Shown: positions 43,762-53,324 of the stretch, in pieces
Layout: the number at the start of each line of letters is the position of its first letter
Position numbering within the stretch: the first letter of the stretch is position 1
NCBI GenBank assembly: GCA_025531455.1
Contig: JAMYHL010000016.1
Span: 372,001 to 436,000, forward strand
Direction of reading: 5' to 3'
Length of the DNA: 64,000 bases
DNA from: Apiotrichum sp. Y4204
Lineage: Eukaryota > Basidiomycota > Tremellomycetes > Trichosporonales > Trichosporonaceae
Translations under genes and position numbers: made by a program
The notes under the pieces: generated by a model
Told to the model about the DNA's origin: nothing
The model's input: the letters and a program-made list of their open reading frames with translations, nothing else
Database searches by the model: none

Positions 43762-45318
43762 TCACTCGAGCTTGACCAGCACCGGGTCCTCGATGTTCTC
43801 CAGCACCTTGACGCCCTTGAGCCCTGGCCTGTCCGCATCAATATCAAACCGGTCGGGGAGCACAAGGCCGTCCTTGCCATATCTCGCGACCATCTCGAGG
43901 GAACACCCGTCGCGGACGAGCCACATATCGTGCGTCTTCTGCTGCCACTGCTCGAGGGTGAGGCGGATATCCGCGAGGATCTCCGCGTGCCCCGGGTCGT
44001 CTGCGAGATTCACCACCTCGTCGGGATCCGTCTCGAGGTCGAACAGCTCCTCGGCGGGGCGGAAGAGGTAGTTTTTGAGACTCCGGCTCCCGATCACCGG
44101 TTTCTCAGAGTTGCGGATCCCCTCAAATGTGTAGCTTGCGTACAGGTCGCTTGCGAACGGGAAATCCAGCCGCCACGCAATGTTCCGGTGATACTTGTAC
44201 CGCCTGGAGCGCAGCACGCGCGTCGGCCAGTAGTTGTGCAGCTCGTGGAACGTGTGCGAGCCGAAAACGTGGTGCGGCCACTGCTTCTCGGGGAGGACAT
44301 CGGCGCGGGAGAGGATTGGGAGGATTGAGCGGCCGAGGCGCGGGGGCGAGCGCGGAACAGTCTCCTCACCGTACCCTCCTCCCGGGGTCTGGTGTGAGGA
44401 GCCGGCGTCGCTCCGCGTGCTGTAGTCAAGCGGGAGGCCCGCCCAGTCGAGGAAAGTCGGGAGCAGGTCGATCCAGCTGACCATGTTGGGGTTGACGACG
44501 CCCGCCGGCGCCCCCGGGCGGCGGACAAGCAAAGGGAGGCAGGTGCCGGCGTCGTAGAGCGTGGTCTTGGCGTTGATGAATGGCGGGCCGTTGTCGCTGA
44601 GGAACACAACAAGCGTGTTGTCCTTGAGTCCCTGCTTCTCCAGCGCGTCGAGCAACAGGCCGACGCCCGCGTCCGTCCGGTGAATCGCCTTGTAGTACTC
44701 TGCGAGCTCCTGCCTCGTCTCGGGAAGGTCGGTAAGCCAAGACGGCACCTCGACGTCCTCCGGATCGACCTCGAGGCGGGGCACGCGCGGGTCGTACTCC
44801 TGCTCATTCCCGAACCCCCCGCGCGTCGTGATATCGCGGTGCGGGTCGACGTACCCGACAGTAAGGAAAAACGGTTTGTCCTCGGTTCTGGTTTTCGCAA
44901 AGAATGCCTCGGCGCGGTCGGAAACCCACGCGACATCGCGCGACTCGCTCTCCTCCCTGTGCGTCCAGGGGTACACCTCGTCTGGGCCGACGTGGATCTT
45001 GCCAATGATGCCGGTCGCGTACCCCGCCGCATTGAACAGCAGCGGGGCGGTCTCGACGTGCGGAAACGTCTGGAAATGCGTCCGGAAAATGTTCAGCCCA
45101 TACTGCCCGTTCTCGTGGGTGTGCAGCCCCGAATACAAGGTCGACCGGCTCCCGCTGCAGCTTGCCGTGCTTGCAAACGCGTGGGTGAAGCGTGAGCCCG
45201 AGGCCGCGAGGCCGTCCAGCGAGGGAGTCTGCACGGACGGGCAGCCGTACGCACCGACGTACTTGCCCAGGTCGTCCGCTATCACGAGGAGGATGTTCTT
45301 GTGCGAGTCGCGAGTCAT
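43762..45318 (-). CDS. Sulfatase, sulfamidase (N-sulfoglucosamine sulfohydrolase)-like
   Basis: Hydrolyses sulfate esters or sulfamates; closest by eye to animal heparan N-sulfatase. Single exon, 518 aa. Metal-ligand start NILLVIADDLG, then SCSGSRSTLYSGLHTHENGQYG in place of the usual CxPSR formylglycine site (Pro replaced by Gly). Also GYATGIIGKIHVGPDEVYP, PFFLTVGYVDPHR, VVFLSDNGPPF, the sulfamidase-like HHVFGSHTFHELHNYWP, and DLETDPDEVVNLADDP near the end. No signal peptide, so it appears intracellular. The start at 45318 (MTRDSHKN) is chosen; an ATG 81 nt upstream would add a Pro/Phe-rich stretch. Divergent from the sugar transporter. Confidence 0.92.
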   Translation of the reverse strand: MTRDSHKNILLVIADDLGKYVGAYGCPSVQTPSLDGLAASGSRFTHAFASTASCSGSRSTLYSGLHTHENGQYGLNIFRTHFQTFPHVETAPLLFNAAGYATGIIGKIHVGPDEVYPWTHREESESRDVAWVSDRAEAFFAKTRTEDKPFFLTVGYVDPHRDITTRGGFGNEQEYDPRVPRLEVDPEDVEVPSWLTDLPETRQELAEYYKAIHRTDAGVGLLLDALEKQGLKDNTLVVFLSDNGPPFINAKTTLYDAGTCLPLLVRRPGAPAGVVNPNMVSWIDLLPTFLDWAGLPLDYSTRSDAGSSHQTPGGGYGEETVPRSPPRLGRSILPILSRADVLPEKQWPHHVFGSHTFHELHNYWPTRVLRSRRYKYHRNIAWRLDFPFASDLYASYTFEGIRNSEKPVIGSRSLKNYLFRPAEELFDLETDPDEVVNLADDPGHAEILADIRLTLEQWQQKTHDMWLVRDGCSLEMVARYGKDGLVLPDRFDIDADRPGLKGVKVLENIEDPVLVKLE

Positions 45319-45860
45319 TGGAGCTGAGGGAGGAAGAGGAAAGTTCTGGGGAGGGAGGGGAGGAAAGGGGGGATAGGGGAGAGGATATGGAAGACGCAAA
45401 GCACAAGCGCTCTATGTACTCGCGGCTGGCAGTTGTCAACAAAGAAATCCAATTATCGCGCATGCATCGGCACATCGGCACTCGGTCTCTCGGCCTTTAA
45501 GATCTCATGTGCCGGCAAACGGGTACCGGTGCTGGCCGGTGGTCAAATCTCGGCCCTGGGCTTGGGGGGCTTGGCAATGGGGACCCCGGAATAGCCCTCA
45601 TACGGGCTCCTCATGTCAAATGTGGCGTCAATGTGCCTGCAACAAAAGGCCAGTAAAATCACGAAAGTCACAAATGCAGCCTGTGGACGGAGACGCCGAC
45701 GCCGATGCCAGAAGTTCGAGAAGGCCATTGTCCTGAGCTTCTGCGCTGTTCTCCGCCTGCTAAATTACTCCGGCAGGCGCGCACCCCTCCGGCCGGCACT
45801 TACAATTTCCTACGATGTCCTGCGATTTCCACAGTGGGGCGAGGACCACGATATTCAGAG

Positions 45861-45920
45861 CTCGCGAACGGGAGGAATGGGCTCGCGAACGGGAGGAATC
45901 AGTCGAGAACGGGAGGAATC
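45861..45920 (+). repeat. Tandem GAACGGGAGGAAT repeats, three copies
   Basis: GAACGGGAGGAAT at 45866-45878, 45887-45899 and 45907-45919, all on the same strand with starts 21 and 20 bp apart. The first two share a longer unit beginning CTCGC. Likely a binding-site array. Confidence 0.85.
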
Positions 45921-46175
45921 GACAGAGTTACACGAATGGGCGACGACAAACCCCTCGCTTTCACGAAGGTCCGGGGGCGTTTCTGGAATACAGGCGAGGA
46001 AATCAGAAAAACATGGGCCGAGATCATGTGGGCCCCATTCTCTCTCCAGATGTAAATATAGTGTGGATCGCGGCCGAGACAAGCGCAAGGTCGGCAACCA
46101 TCCTCGCCTCCCTGCTTGTTCCTTCCTCGGGGCTCGGTAATCGCCGCCAGCAGGATTTAAACCACGCAGTGGGAC

Positions 46176-46380
46176 GAACGGGAATATGCGCCGGCGAACG
46201 GGAATGTCGAAGAATGTCGCGCTCCCACACCCACATGTCACTTGTGCGCGCGTTGCCCTCGATATCCATGTATCCATATCGGTCGATCACGGGGCCCATC
46301 AGCTGATGCTTGGCGCCGCCCGATTCCCGTTCGGCGGCCCTGGCGAACGGGAATGTTGTGCGCCTCGAACGGGAATGTCG
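46176..46380. repeat. GAACGGGAAT elements, five copies
   Basis: GAACGGGAAT at 46176-46185, 46196-46205, 46345-46354 and 46367-46376 (+), and at 46323-46332 on the minus strand. Starts in the two plus-strand pairs lie 20 and 22 bp apart. Two copies continue as GTCG. Same core as the 45.9-kb repeats. Confidence 0.85.
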
Positions 46381-46605
46381 TTGGGAGGTTTGCAATGCGC
46401 CCAGGTACGAGGAGAAGATGTCCGGGCCACCACTGCCGACTCGCAATGTAGCGTACCTGGCCCCGCAACTTGGATGCTTGGAGCAGATAAGTTTAAAATG
46501 CCAAGGGGGGGACGATCAAGAACATTCCAAGCTTCCAAGACTCGACTAGCACCGTTTCAGATCCCTAGCGTCGGACGTAGTAGCAACCTTTCGTACTCTC
46601 ACACC

Positions 46606-48434
46606 ATGACTGCGCGCCAGAAGATTGCGTGGACAGAGGCGACGCCATACCTCATCTTCTGCACTTTGGCCTTTGCGTTCGGCGACCTCCTCTTCGGCAT
46701 GTGAGTACTCCAGAATTGTTGGTGAGTAACTCGTCGCTGACAACCAGCGACACCGGTTCGTTCGGCTCCATCCAGGCGCTCCCCTCCTTCCTGAAGGAAT
46801 TCGCCCCTCTGCAGCCAAATGGCAAGCATGCGTTCCAAACCTGGGAGAAGTCCACGATGAACTCGGTCGTGTGGCCGGGCAAGCTGCTCGGCACATTTGC
46901 GTTTGAGCCAATCGCAGAGTTTATGGGCTACAAGCGCACAATGTACCTCGTCGTCGTCGTGCAGTGCCTCGCGCTCGTGGTACAGATGACCGCGAAGAAC
47001 TGGCAGACCTTTGTCGGCGGGCGCATCATCGCGTATGCGGCTGTCGGTGTAGTCGAGAATGCCGCGCCGGGATACATTGCCGAGGTCGCGCCGGCCAGCA
47101 TGCGCGGGTTCCTCGGCGGCGCGATGGTCGTCGTCGTCACTATTGGTAACCTCTGGGGTGCGCTCATGGGCCGCGCGTACGCCAAAGAGACCGGCAGGAT
47201 CGGGTGGCTCGTTCCCGTCGGCGTGCAGTTCATCCCCGCCGTGATGATGGCCGTTCTCGTCCCCTTCTGTGTCGGTAAGTCCTCGCGGTAATACCGAGCT
47301 AACGCAACAGAGTCCCCGCGCTGGCTCCTCGCCAAGGGCCGAAAGGAGGAGGCTTCCCGCGCTCTCGACAAGCTCCGTCCCCGCACAGACGTCGACAGCG
47401 GGCGCACGCTCTACGAGGTCGAGGCGCTCAGCCAGGCGATCGAGGAGCAGAAGCACATGGAGCAGGGGCGGTGGATCGAGCTCTTCCAGACAAAGCACGG
47501 ACACCTGCGGCGCACTCTTGTGAGTGTAATCCCAAAAATCTCGCTCACACCACCAGGTCGCTTGCGGCATCTTCTTCTTCCAGCAGACGGCGGGCAACCA
47601 GCTCGTCAACTCGTACGGCCCCACCTTCTTCAACCTGTACGGACTCGGCGCAATGAGCTTTACGTACAACACGATGATCACCGCGCTGGGCATCTTTGGC
47701 GCGATCATGGGCGTCATGCTGTGCGATGTTGTCGGCCGCCGCCCCCTGCTCATCTTTGGTCTTGCTCTCAGCGCCATTTTCAACGCCGTCATCGGCGGTA
47801 TGGGGATGAAGAGCAAGCTCTCAGGTCCCGAGATTCACACCATGGTCGCAAGCTTTGTCTTTGTCGTCATCGGCAACAAGATGGGCGTGAACGTGCTTTG
47901 CTGTAAGTAAAACTCTCTAATCAGCGCTGACGCCAGACCTTCTCGCCACAGAGCTCGGCGGCACCCGTCTCCGCAAGAAGAGTGAGTGGCTCCCCCCGAG
48001 ACCCCAACCCCGAATCTCGCTAATCCCCAGCCATGGCCCTCGCCACCTCGTTCGACGTCCTCTCCGCCTTCCTCATCACATTTACGATCCCGTACCTGCT
48101 CGGCAAGCCGGGCGCCAACCTTGCCGCCAAAGTCGGTTTCGTGTTTATGGGCATCTGTATCGCCGGTGTCCTCTTCTGCTTCTTCTTCGTCCCCGAGCTC
48201 ACGGGCCGCTCGCTCGAGGAGGTCGACGAACTGTTTGATGTGAGTACCAAAAGTTAGAGGCACGAGCTGATGATGAAGCAAAAACTCTGGGCGTGGCAGT
48301 TTAAGCGTGCCAAGACGACTGGTGTGGGTGCGCGGATTACGGCCATCGAGGCCGGGCGCGGGGTACACCATGACAACAAGCTTGAGGAGGAGGAGAAGCA
48401 CGAGGAGAAGTATGAGGAGCAGCGGATTGCGTAG
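46606..48434 (+). CDS. MFS sugar transporter (SP family)
   Basis: Sugar:H+ symporter-like carrier of the plasma membrane. Several short introns: after LLFGM, after MMAVLVPFCV, after GHLRRTL, after MGVNVLC, before TMALATSFD, and after LEEVDELFD. Motifs: DTGSFGSIQALPSF in TM1/2, where many relatives have a GYD-type motif; GRIIAYAAVGVVENAAPGYIAEVAPASMRG; ESPRWLLAKGR; FFFQQTAGNQLVNSYGP in TM7; VVGRRPLL; and PELTGRSLEEVDELF. The C-terminal tail is charged (EEEEKHEEKYEEQ). Substrate unknown. Divergent promoter with a sulfamidase-like sulfatase suggests a sugar released from a sulfated glycan. Confidence 0.9.
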
Positions 48435-48988
48435 TGTTAGAGATTGGACATTGGGTGGGATGGTGAGATTGTGAGATGTGTGAGATGTGGGGGTCTGGTC
48501 CGTTGTGGTAGTCCTTTTCTGTCGTGTGATGTAATTCTTGATGCTGGATAGCCGCGGATAATATCCGTTCTACAGTCAGCTGTCAGTACTTGATGTGAGA
48601 TGGCATACGACCGTCTACTCTTGTATGCAGAGTGTCGGGGCAGCAGAAAGAGAAGAAACAGAAGCAAACGTTGGTTGGGAGACACAAGTTGCTTCTTGAC
48701 GACGTTTCGGCAGACCGCTTGGGCCGCTGGAGTCCAGAACACGTCGTATCCTGGATACCGAACACCGCAAGGGAATCAGGCCCGCCCAAGCCGTCATACA
48801 TGCAGTCATGCACACTACACTCTTCTGATGACAGTCATACACTCATACACTCACATCTGTTACATATTGCAATATTACTACGAACTATCACACAGATGTC
48901 TACAGATTGAGGCTGTGGCGCCTTCTAGATGTATCATGATCTTTGATCTTCGAGCTACCACGGCGTAGCTGAATCTGACACTACCGCG
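48435..48988. other. Convergent intergenic region
   Basis: 3' flanks of the sugar transporter (+) and orphan family copy B (-). No gene. Confidence 0.4.
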
Positions 48989-50863
48989 TTACCACCTCTT
49001 CCGCGGCGTCCTCGACCGCGACGACTTGGACAGCGACCTGCCCTTTGCCTCGTCCATCTTCTGCTCGGCGGTAGTATAATTGTCGCCGGTGCGCCACACC
49101 AGGCGCTCCATCCAGCTGCCGTCCCCGTCGCGCACCATGTATTTCGGAAGGTCGAACGGCGTGCCCTGGCATCAGCTGAGTAAAACTTGGAGTGGGCAGC
49201 TCTCGCACCTTCCACTCAAAGCCCAGACTGGCCACGATGCTGTCAGCGAAGATACGTCCGTAGAAGAGCACCTCGGCGCTTGCGGTCGCCGACGCGATGG
49301 CGGTATCGACGTTTTCCTTCTCCGAGTGCGTCATGCGCCCGCGCTCACCGCTTCCCCGCCCCGTCCTCCTGTGCGCCGTCAGCGGCGGAAGCGGATCCAC
49401 AACGATCTCCCCGCTTGCCCCGCTCGTGTCGCGCGTGCGGCCCTTTGGCGGCTGGCGTCAGGTTCAGTTCGCTGTGTTGGGCACCTGATTCCTCCACTCA
49501 CCTCGATCAGGATAATGGCGACCTGGATGTCCTCCTCTCCTAGGGCAATGCGGCGCGCGACGTCCCAAATGACCCACTCGAGGTCCGCGCTCGCACTGAT
49601 GAACGGCGAGAGCGCGTCCGTGGGGATATGCTGTCCCTCACCGGGATCCACGGCGGTCAGGCGCGGCTTCCTCAGGATGTGGTCGACGATGTTCTGACGC
49701 ATCACGGGCCCGGAGAGCCAGTTTGCCCACGGTTCACGGGGACCGCTGGAAGTCTGCCCGCCGGAAGTTTGCCCGCCGTACCGGTTTCCTTTGACTGCGA
49801 TGGCGTTTGTCCCGCTCGCCGCGCCCGAGCCATTCATCCTTCCCTTCCCATTCCCACCCCCGTTCCGAGGCAGGTTCCCTTGCTCCTCGCGCTGCCGCTC
49901 CTCAAGGAAGTACATGTATCCTGTCGGGGTGAGAGCGCCGAGGTGATAGTTGTTGCTGCCAAAGCCACTTGTGCCGCTTGATCCGGTCCACTGGAGGGGC
50001 GAAGAGGAGGTGGGGCTGTAGACGCGGAAGACGAGCTTGCCGGCTTTCGCTTTGGCTGAGAGGGAGGCAAAACTTGGCAGTTGCCCCCATTGATTCGGAG
50101 GGGGGGTGTACTCGGGGGCGGGAGGGGGTGCGGGAGGGGGTGTGGGAGGGCAGTAAGGTTGAGGTGCCGGGTTCATGTCAACTTCGTTGTCTGTGAGGTA
50201 GTCGGGTACTTTGTTCTGCCGTAGATTGTTGAGGGATCGTGGAGGGGGGACACTGGGAGGTTTGGGAGGAAGGTACTCCACGACAAGGTTGCCAAATGAG
50301 ATCTCGACGAGATCGGGATGGCACGCCGGGTTGGTGTTGACCACGGGCTCCTGGAACAGTGTGTCTGCCGGGGAAAGGCCCGCAGACTGGACGTCTGGTG
50401 GGGAAGGGAATGTCAACGTCTCGAGGTCAGCAAACGCTGATCCTGGCTGAGAGCGGAGTGTGGAGAAGCCTGTGTGGTGCGCCTCAATTGGTGGATTGGA
50501 ATATGTGTAGCTGGATGAAGGATTGCGGTTGTGGGAGAATGGACCGTTGGAGAATGTCGAAGTGTTAAAGTCGTCCATCTGAATCATGGACGAGAAGGTT
50601 TCCTCCATCGGTTCGTCTTCCTCCATGCGGCTCTGCCCGTATGGCTCGGGTTCATCTGGCTCGGGTCCGGATTCTAGTTCTGGTTCTGGTTCTGGTTCGG
50701 GTCCCAGTTCTGCGTGCAGTTCTGGCTCTGGCTCGGGATCGGGTTCTAGCTCCAACCGATCAGATTCCAGCGGGTCACACGTCGTGATCACTTCCCAGGA
50801 GCCGTCGTGGCCGTACGTGTCGCGCGGCTCTTCTTCAGGTGGGACCCAGGTCGAGGAGGACAT
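48989..50863 (-). CDS. Orphan family protein, copy B (paralogue of 6072-8346)
   Basis: Three exons with 3' end at 48989. The N-terminal 250 residues are acidic with Pro/Glu repeats (EPEPEPE type) and Pro-rich stretches. The conserved part shows FRVYSPTSSSPLQWTG, TSGFGSNNYHLGALTPTGY, ALSPFISASADLEWVIWDVARR, AEVLFYGRIFADSIVASLGF and, after an intron, GTPFDLPKYMVRDGDGSWMERLVWRTG, ending in a basic tail. The intron before PFDLP matches that before PFPLP in copy A, both phase 0. Compared with copy A it has an extra intron inside the domain and an insert rich in Gly/Asn. Function unknown. Confidence 0.82.
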
Positions 50864-51535
50864 GGTGAATGTAAGGAGGTGAGAGGGGAGGAAGGTGGGG
50901 TAAGGACTCCCACCACGGGCGGTGGGATGACGAGGTGAGGAAGGTGAGTGCAGCAGTCACGGAGAATGAGCAGATGTGAAAGAATAAGTAGGAGAAAGGA
51001 CAAGTGGGGGGCAGCATGATAGATGTCACTGACTACTGATGGGTGCGTGTTGCTGGACAGCTTGGCAGAAGGTGCTCGTGCCACCTGCCTCGCGGCTGTG
51101 ACACCAACACCAACGCGACTGATGGCACCCAACCCCCTTTCCAATCACTGCACCCCACCGATACTCCCACCCCATCCTTACCGACCGCACGCGTCCGATT
51201 CTGACACTATGGTCGCCGTTCGCGCCGGGTCTTGCAGGACTCACTTGATTGACGCAGCAGACATGACAGTCACAGCGGCACAACCGGACCACCTCCACAT
51301 TCCGCACATCCTCCACTTTCAAATTAAGCTTCTCACACACTCCCACCAAACGCGTCTCGGATCGTCGGAATGTGTACGCCGCTGTCTTCCACGTTTGTGC
51401 GCGCACCAGGGGAACGCGCACGACCTTCTCGCACCCAAAAAGTCGCGAGACCTTAGAAGTATCGCTGCTTAGCCTCGTATGGGGCTGGAACCCATGACAT
51501 TTCGATATACAGTCCTATGAACCATACAATGAAAC
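50864..51535. other. Intergenic, 0.67 kb
   Basis: Upstream of copy B and 3' flank of the phosphoesterase. Contains a tRNA-Lys 3'-half relic (51471-51508) and, just downstream of it on the minus strand, an open frame of about 75 codons ending at a GTGAGT donor near 51243 that could not be assigned. Confidence 0.5.
51471..51508 (-). pseudogene. tRNA-Lys(CTT) 3'-half relic
   Basis: Matches the 3' half of the tRNA at 55466-55548 from within the anticodon arm to the discriminator base, with a perfect 5-bp T-stem (ATGGG/CCCAT) and acceptor strand ACGAGGC. The 5' half is absent: upstream DNA does not contain GCCTCGT or a D-arm. T-loop position 57 is C instead of a purine, so an intact internal promoter is unlikely. 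Confidence 0.75.
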
Positions 51536-52941
51536 CTACTTCGGGGCGGGGTTTCGGCTATTGACCAGCACAGTGCGCCCGGCCTGCGCGAGCGTCGTGG
51601 TGTTGGCCGTCGACCCGTCCTCCATTCGAAGCCACGAGAACATGTCCAGTCCAGCGTTCAGGTCCGCGCGGAACACACGGCTCCCACGCGCCCACGAACC
51701 GTACCCGCCGTATCCCGTATGACGCGCAAAGCAGAATGAGTACGGACCAACATCAGGCGAGCGCGCACACCACGCGTTCCCGTGATCATGCCCCGACACC
51801 ACGGCCAGCAGGCCATCGCCTCCATCGCCGCCCAGTGTGCCCGTTACCGCGTTCCAGAACGGCACGTCAGGAGCGTCGTGGTGCCAGAAGCCGCTGCTGT
51901 CAGAAAAGGCTAAGATTGATACACTCACGCGCGCTGTCCTTGCGTGTCGATCGGCTCGTCAAAGTCGATGCCAGGGTGATCCTCGGGATGAGGGACGACA
52001 GCAGTTCGAGCAATAACGCCCGCGGCGGTTGGAGGGATGTGGACAAAGACGAGTGAGGGAGGGAGCGTCTTCCATTCCTTGCGCATCACCTCCGCCGTCG
52101 CATTGAGCCAGTTCGCGGCGCCGGGATCGACCCAGTCCTGCGCCATCCAAAGCTCCTCCTTGTCCACGCCGAACTGTCCCGAGTTGAAGACTCCCGAGCG
52201 CGAGTCAAAGAACCACAGCAGGAGCGCCGGAACACGAGAATCGTGGTCGGCATAAACCGGGACGTAGTAGTTGAACACGCCTTTGGGGTCGCCGGCACTC
52301 AGTGTCGCCTGGGTCCAGCTCAGCTTCCCAGCGATAAGTTTCTCGCGCGCGTAGCTCGCCACATGCGAGATATTGTAGCTCTCATCGTGGTTCCCATAGA
52401 TGGTCGCAAATGGGATGCGGCGCGACATGACCGGTGCGAATACCTGGTCGAGGAAGAGCGTGCTGTTCTCCCACAGCTGGTTCTCGCCCGTGATCTGGTC
52501 ACCAAGGAACACGGCAAAGTCGGGTTTCTCGTCCGCAAGACACTGCTCCATCACCGCAGTGGACTTTGTATCCTGCCGTCAGAGAAGGCATGGAAGGGAA
52601 CGCACCTGGTCGACACCCCACTGCACCCACGAGTTGTTGGCGCCGCGCTCGCCATAGTGCAAGTCGCTGAACACGGCGATTTTGAAGCGCCCATTGCGGA
52701 AGACTAGGCGGCGAGGGAACGGGTCCAGCGAGGTAGACGCCCAAGGAGCCGCCAGTGACGCGCCGGTCAGCGAGAGGAGGGCGAGGGCCAGCAGCATTGC
52801 AAGGACACAGAGAAAGGAGAGGATACGGAGGATGGAGAATTGACATCGTGGTGATATTCGCAGGCTGCATCCCCGACGCCCGCCAGTAGGGCGTTCACCC
52901 CCTAGGAGCGCCTTTTCCGTGTCCGCGAGGGCGTCGGCCAT
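51536..52941 (-). CDS. Calcineurin-like metallophosphoesterase, Dcr2-like, membrane anchored
   Basis: Fungal secretory-pathway phosphatase of the Dcr2 type. An N-terminal hydrophobic helix (RILSFLCVLAMLLALALLSL) follows a 35-residue cytosolic part, giving a type II anchor. Metal-site motifs in order: FSDLHYGE, FLGDQITGEN, IYGNHDE, VFVHIPP and VVSGHDHGNAW, that is, a complete set. Introns follow WVQWGVDQ and QGQRA. The catalytic part carries sequons (NNSW, NSTL, NISH, NATA), consistent with a lumenal or extracellular location. Exact substrate unknown. Confidence 0.87.
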
Positions 52942-53324
52942 GATCGGCGAGAGTGAGAAGCATCACAAAGTATTGATGGGAAACGCAACGTTTCTGGTGA
53001 CAACGAACGTGCAAACATCGTACATCTCGCCCCCAACACCCATCAACAATCATGACGATAGAGTGCGGAGTTACGGATTTACGGAGCTTGTTTGGCTCAA
53101 CTCCCGGACATGGCCGTTCTCCACGATGGCAGCCAAAGCTGGATCAACCAGAACCACGATAGAAACTCGATTCCATCTCTCATTCATCTCTGATCACCAG
53201 CACTTGGAGACCATCCCCAGTGGGGCATTACACAGCTACAACTCCCGCTTGCGAAGAGCAACGACATCAATCATCTCAGGTTTCATCCCAGAAACTAACA
53301 ATACAACCTCCTTTCGAGTCATCC
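52942..53324. promoter_or_regulatory. Upstream region of phosphoesterase gene
   Basis: The region of 383 bp has no supported gene. Confidence 0.4.

Larger units (their letters stand above)
45319..46605. promoter_or_regulatory. Shared sulfatase/sugar-transporter promoter region
   Basis: 1.29 kb between divergent start codons, without a supported gene. It contains the GAACGGGA element array at 45866-46376, listed separately. Confidence 0.6.
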
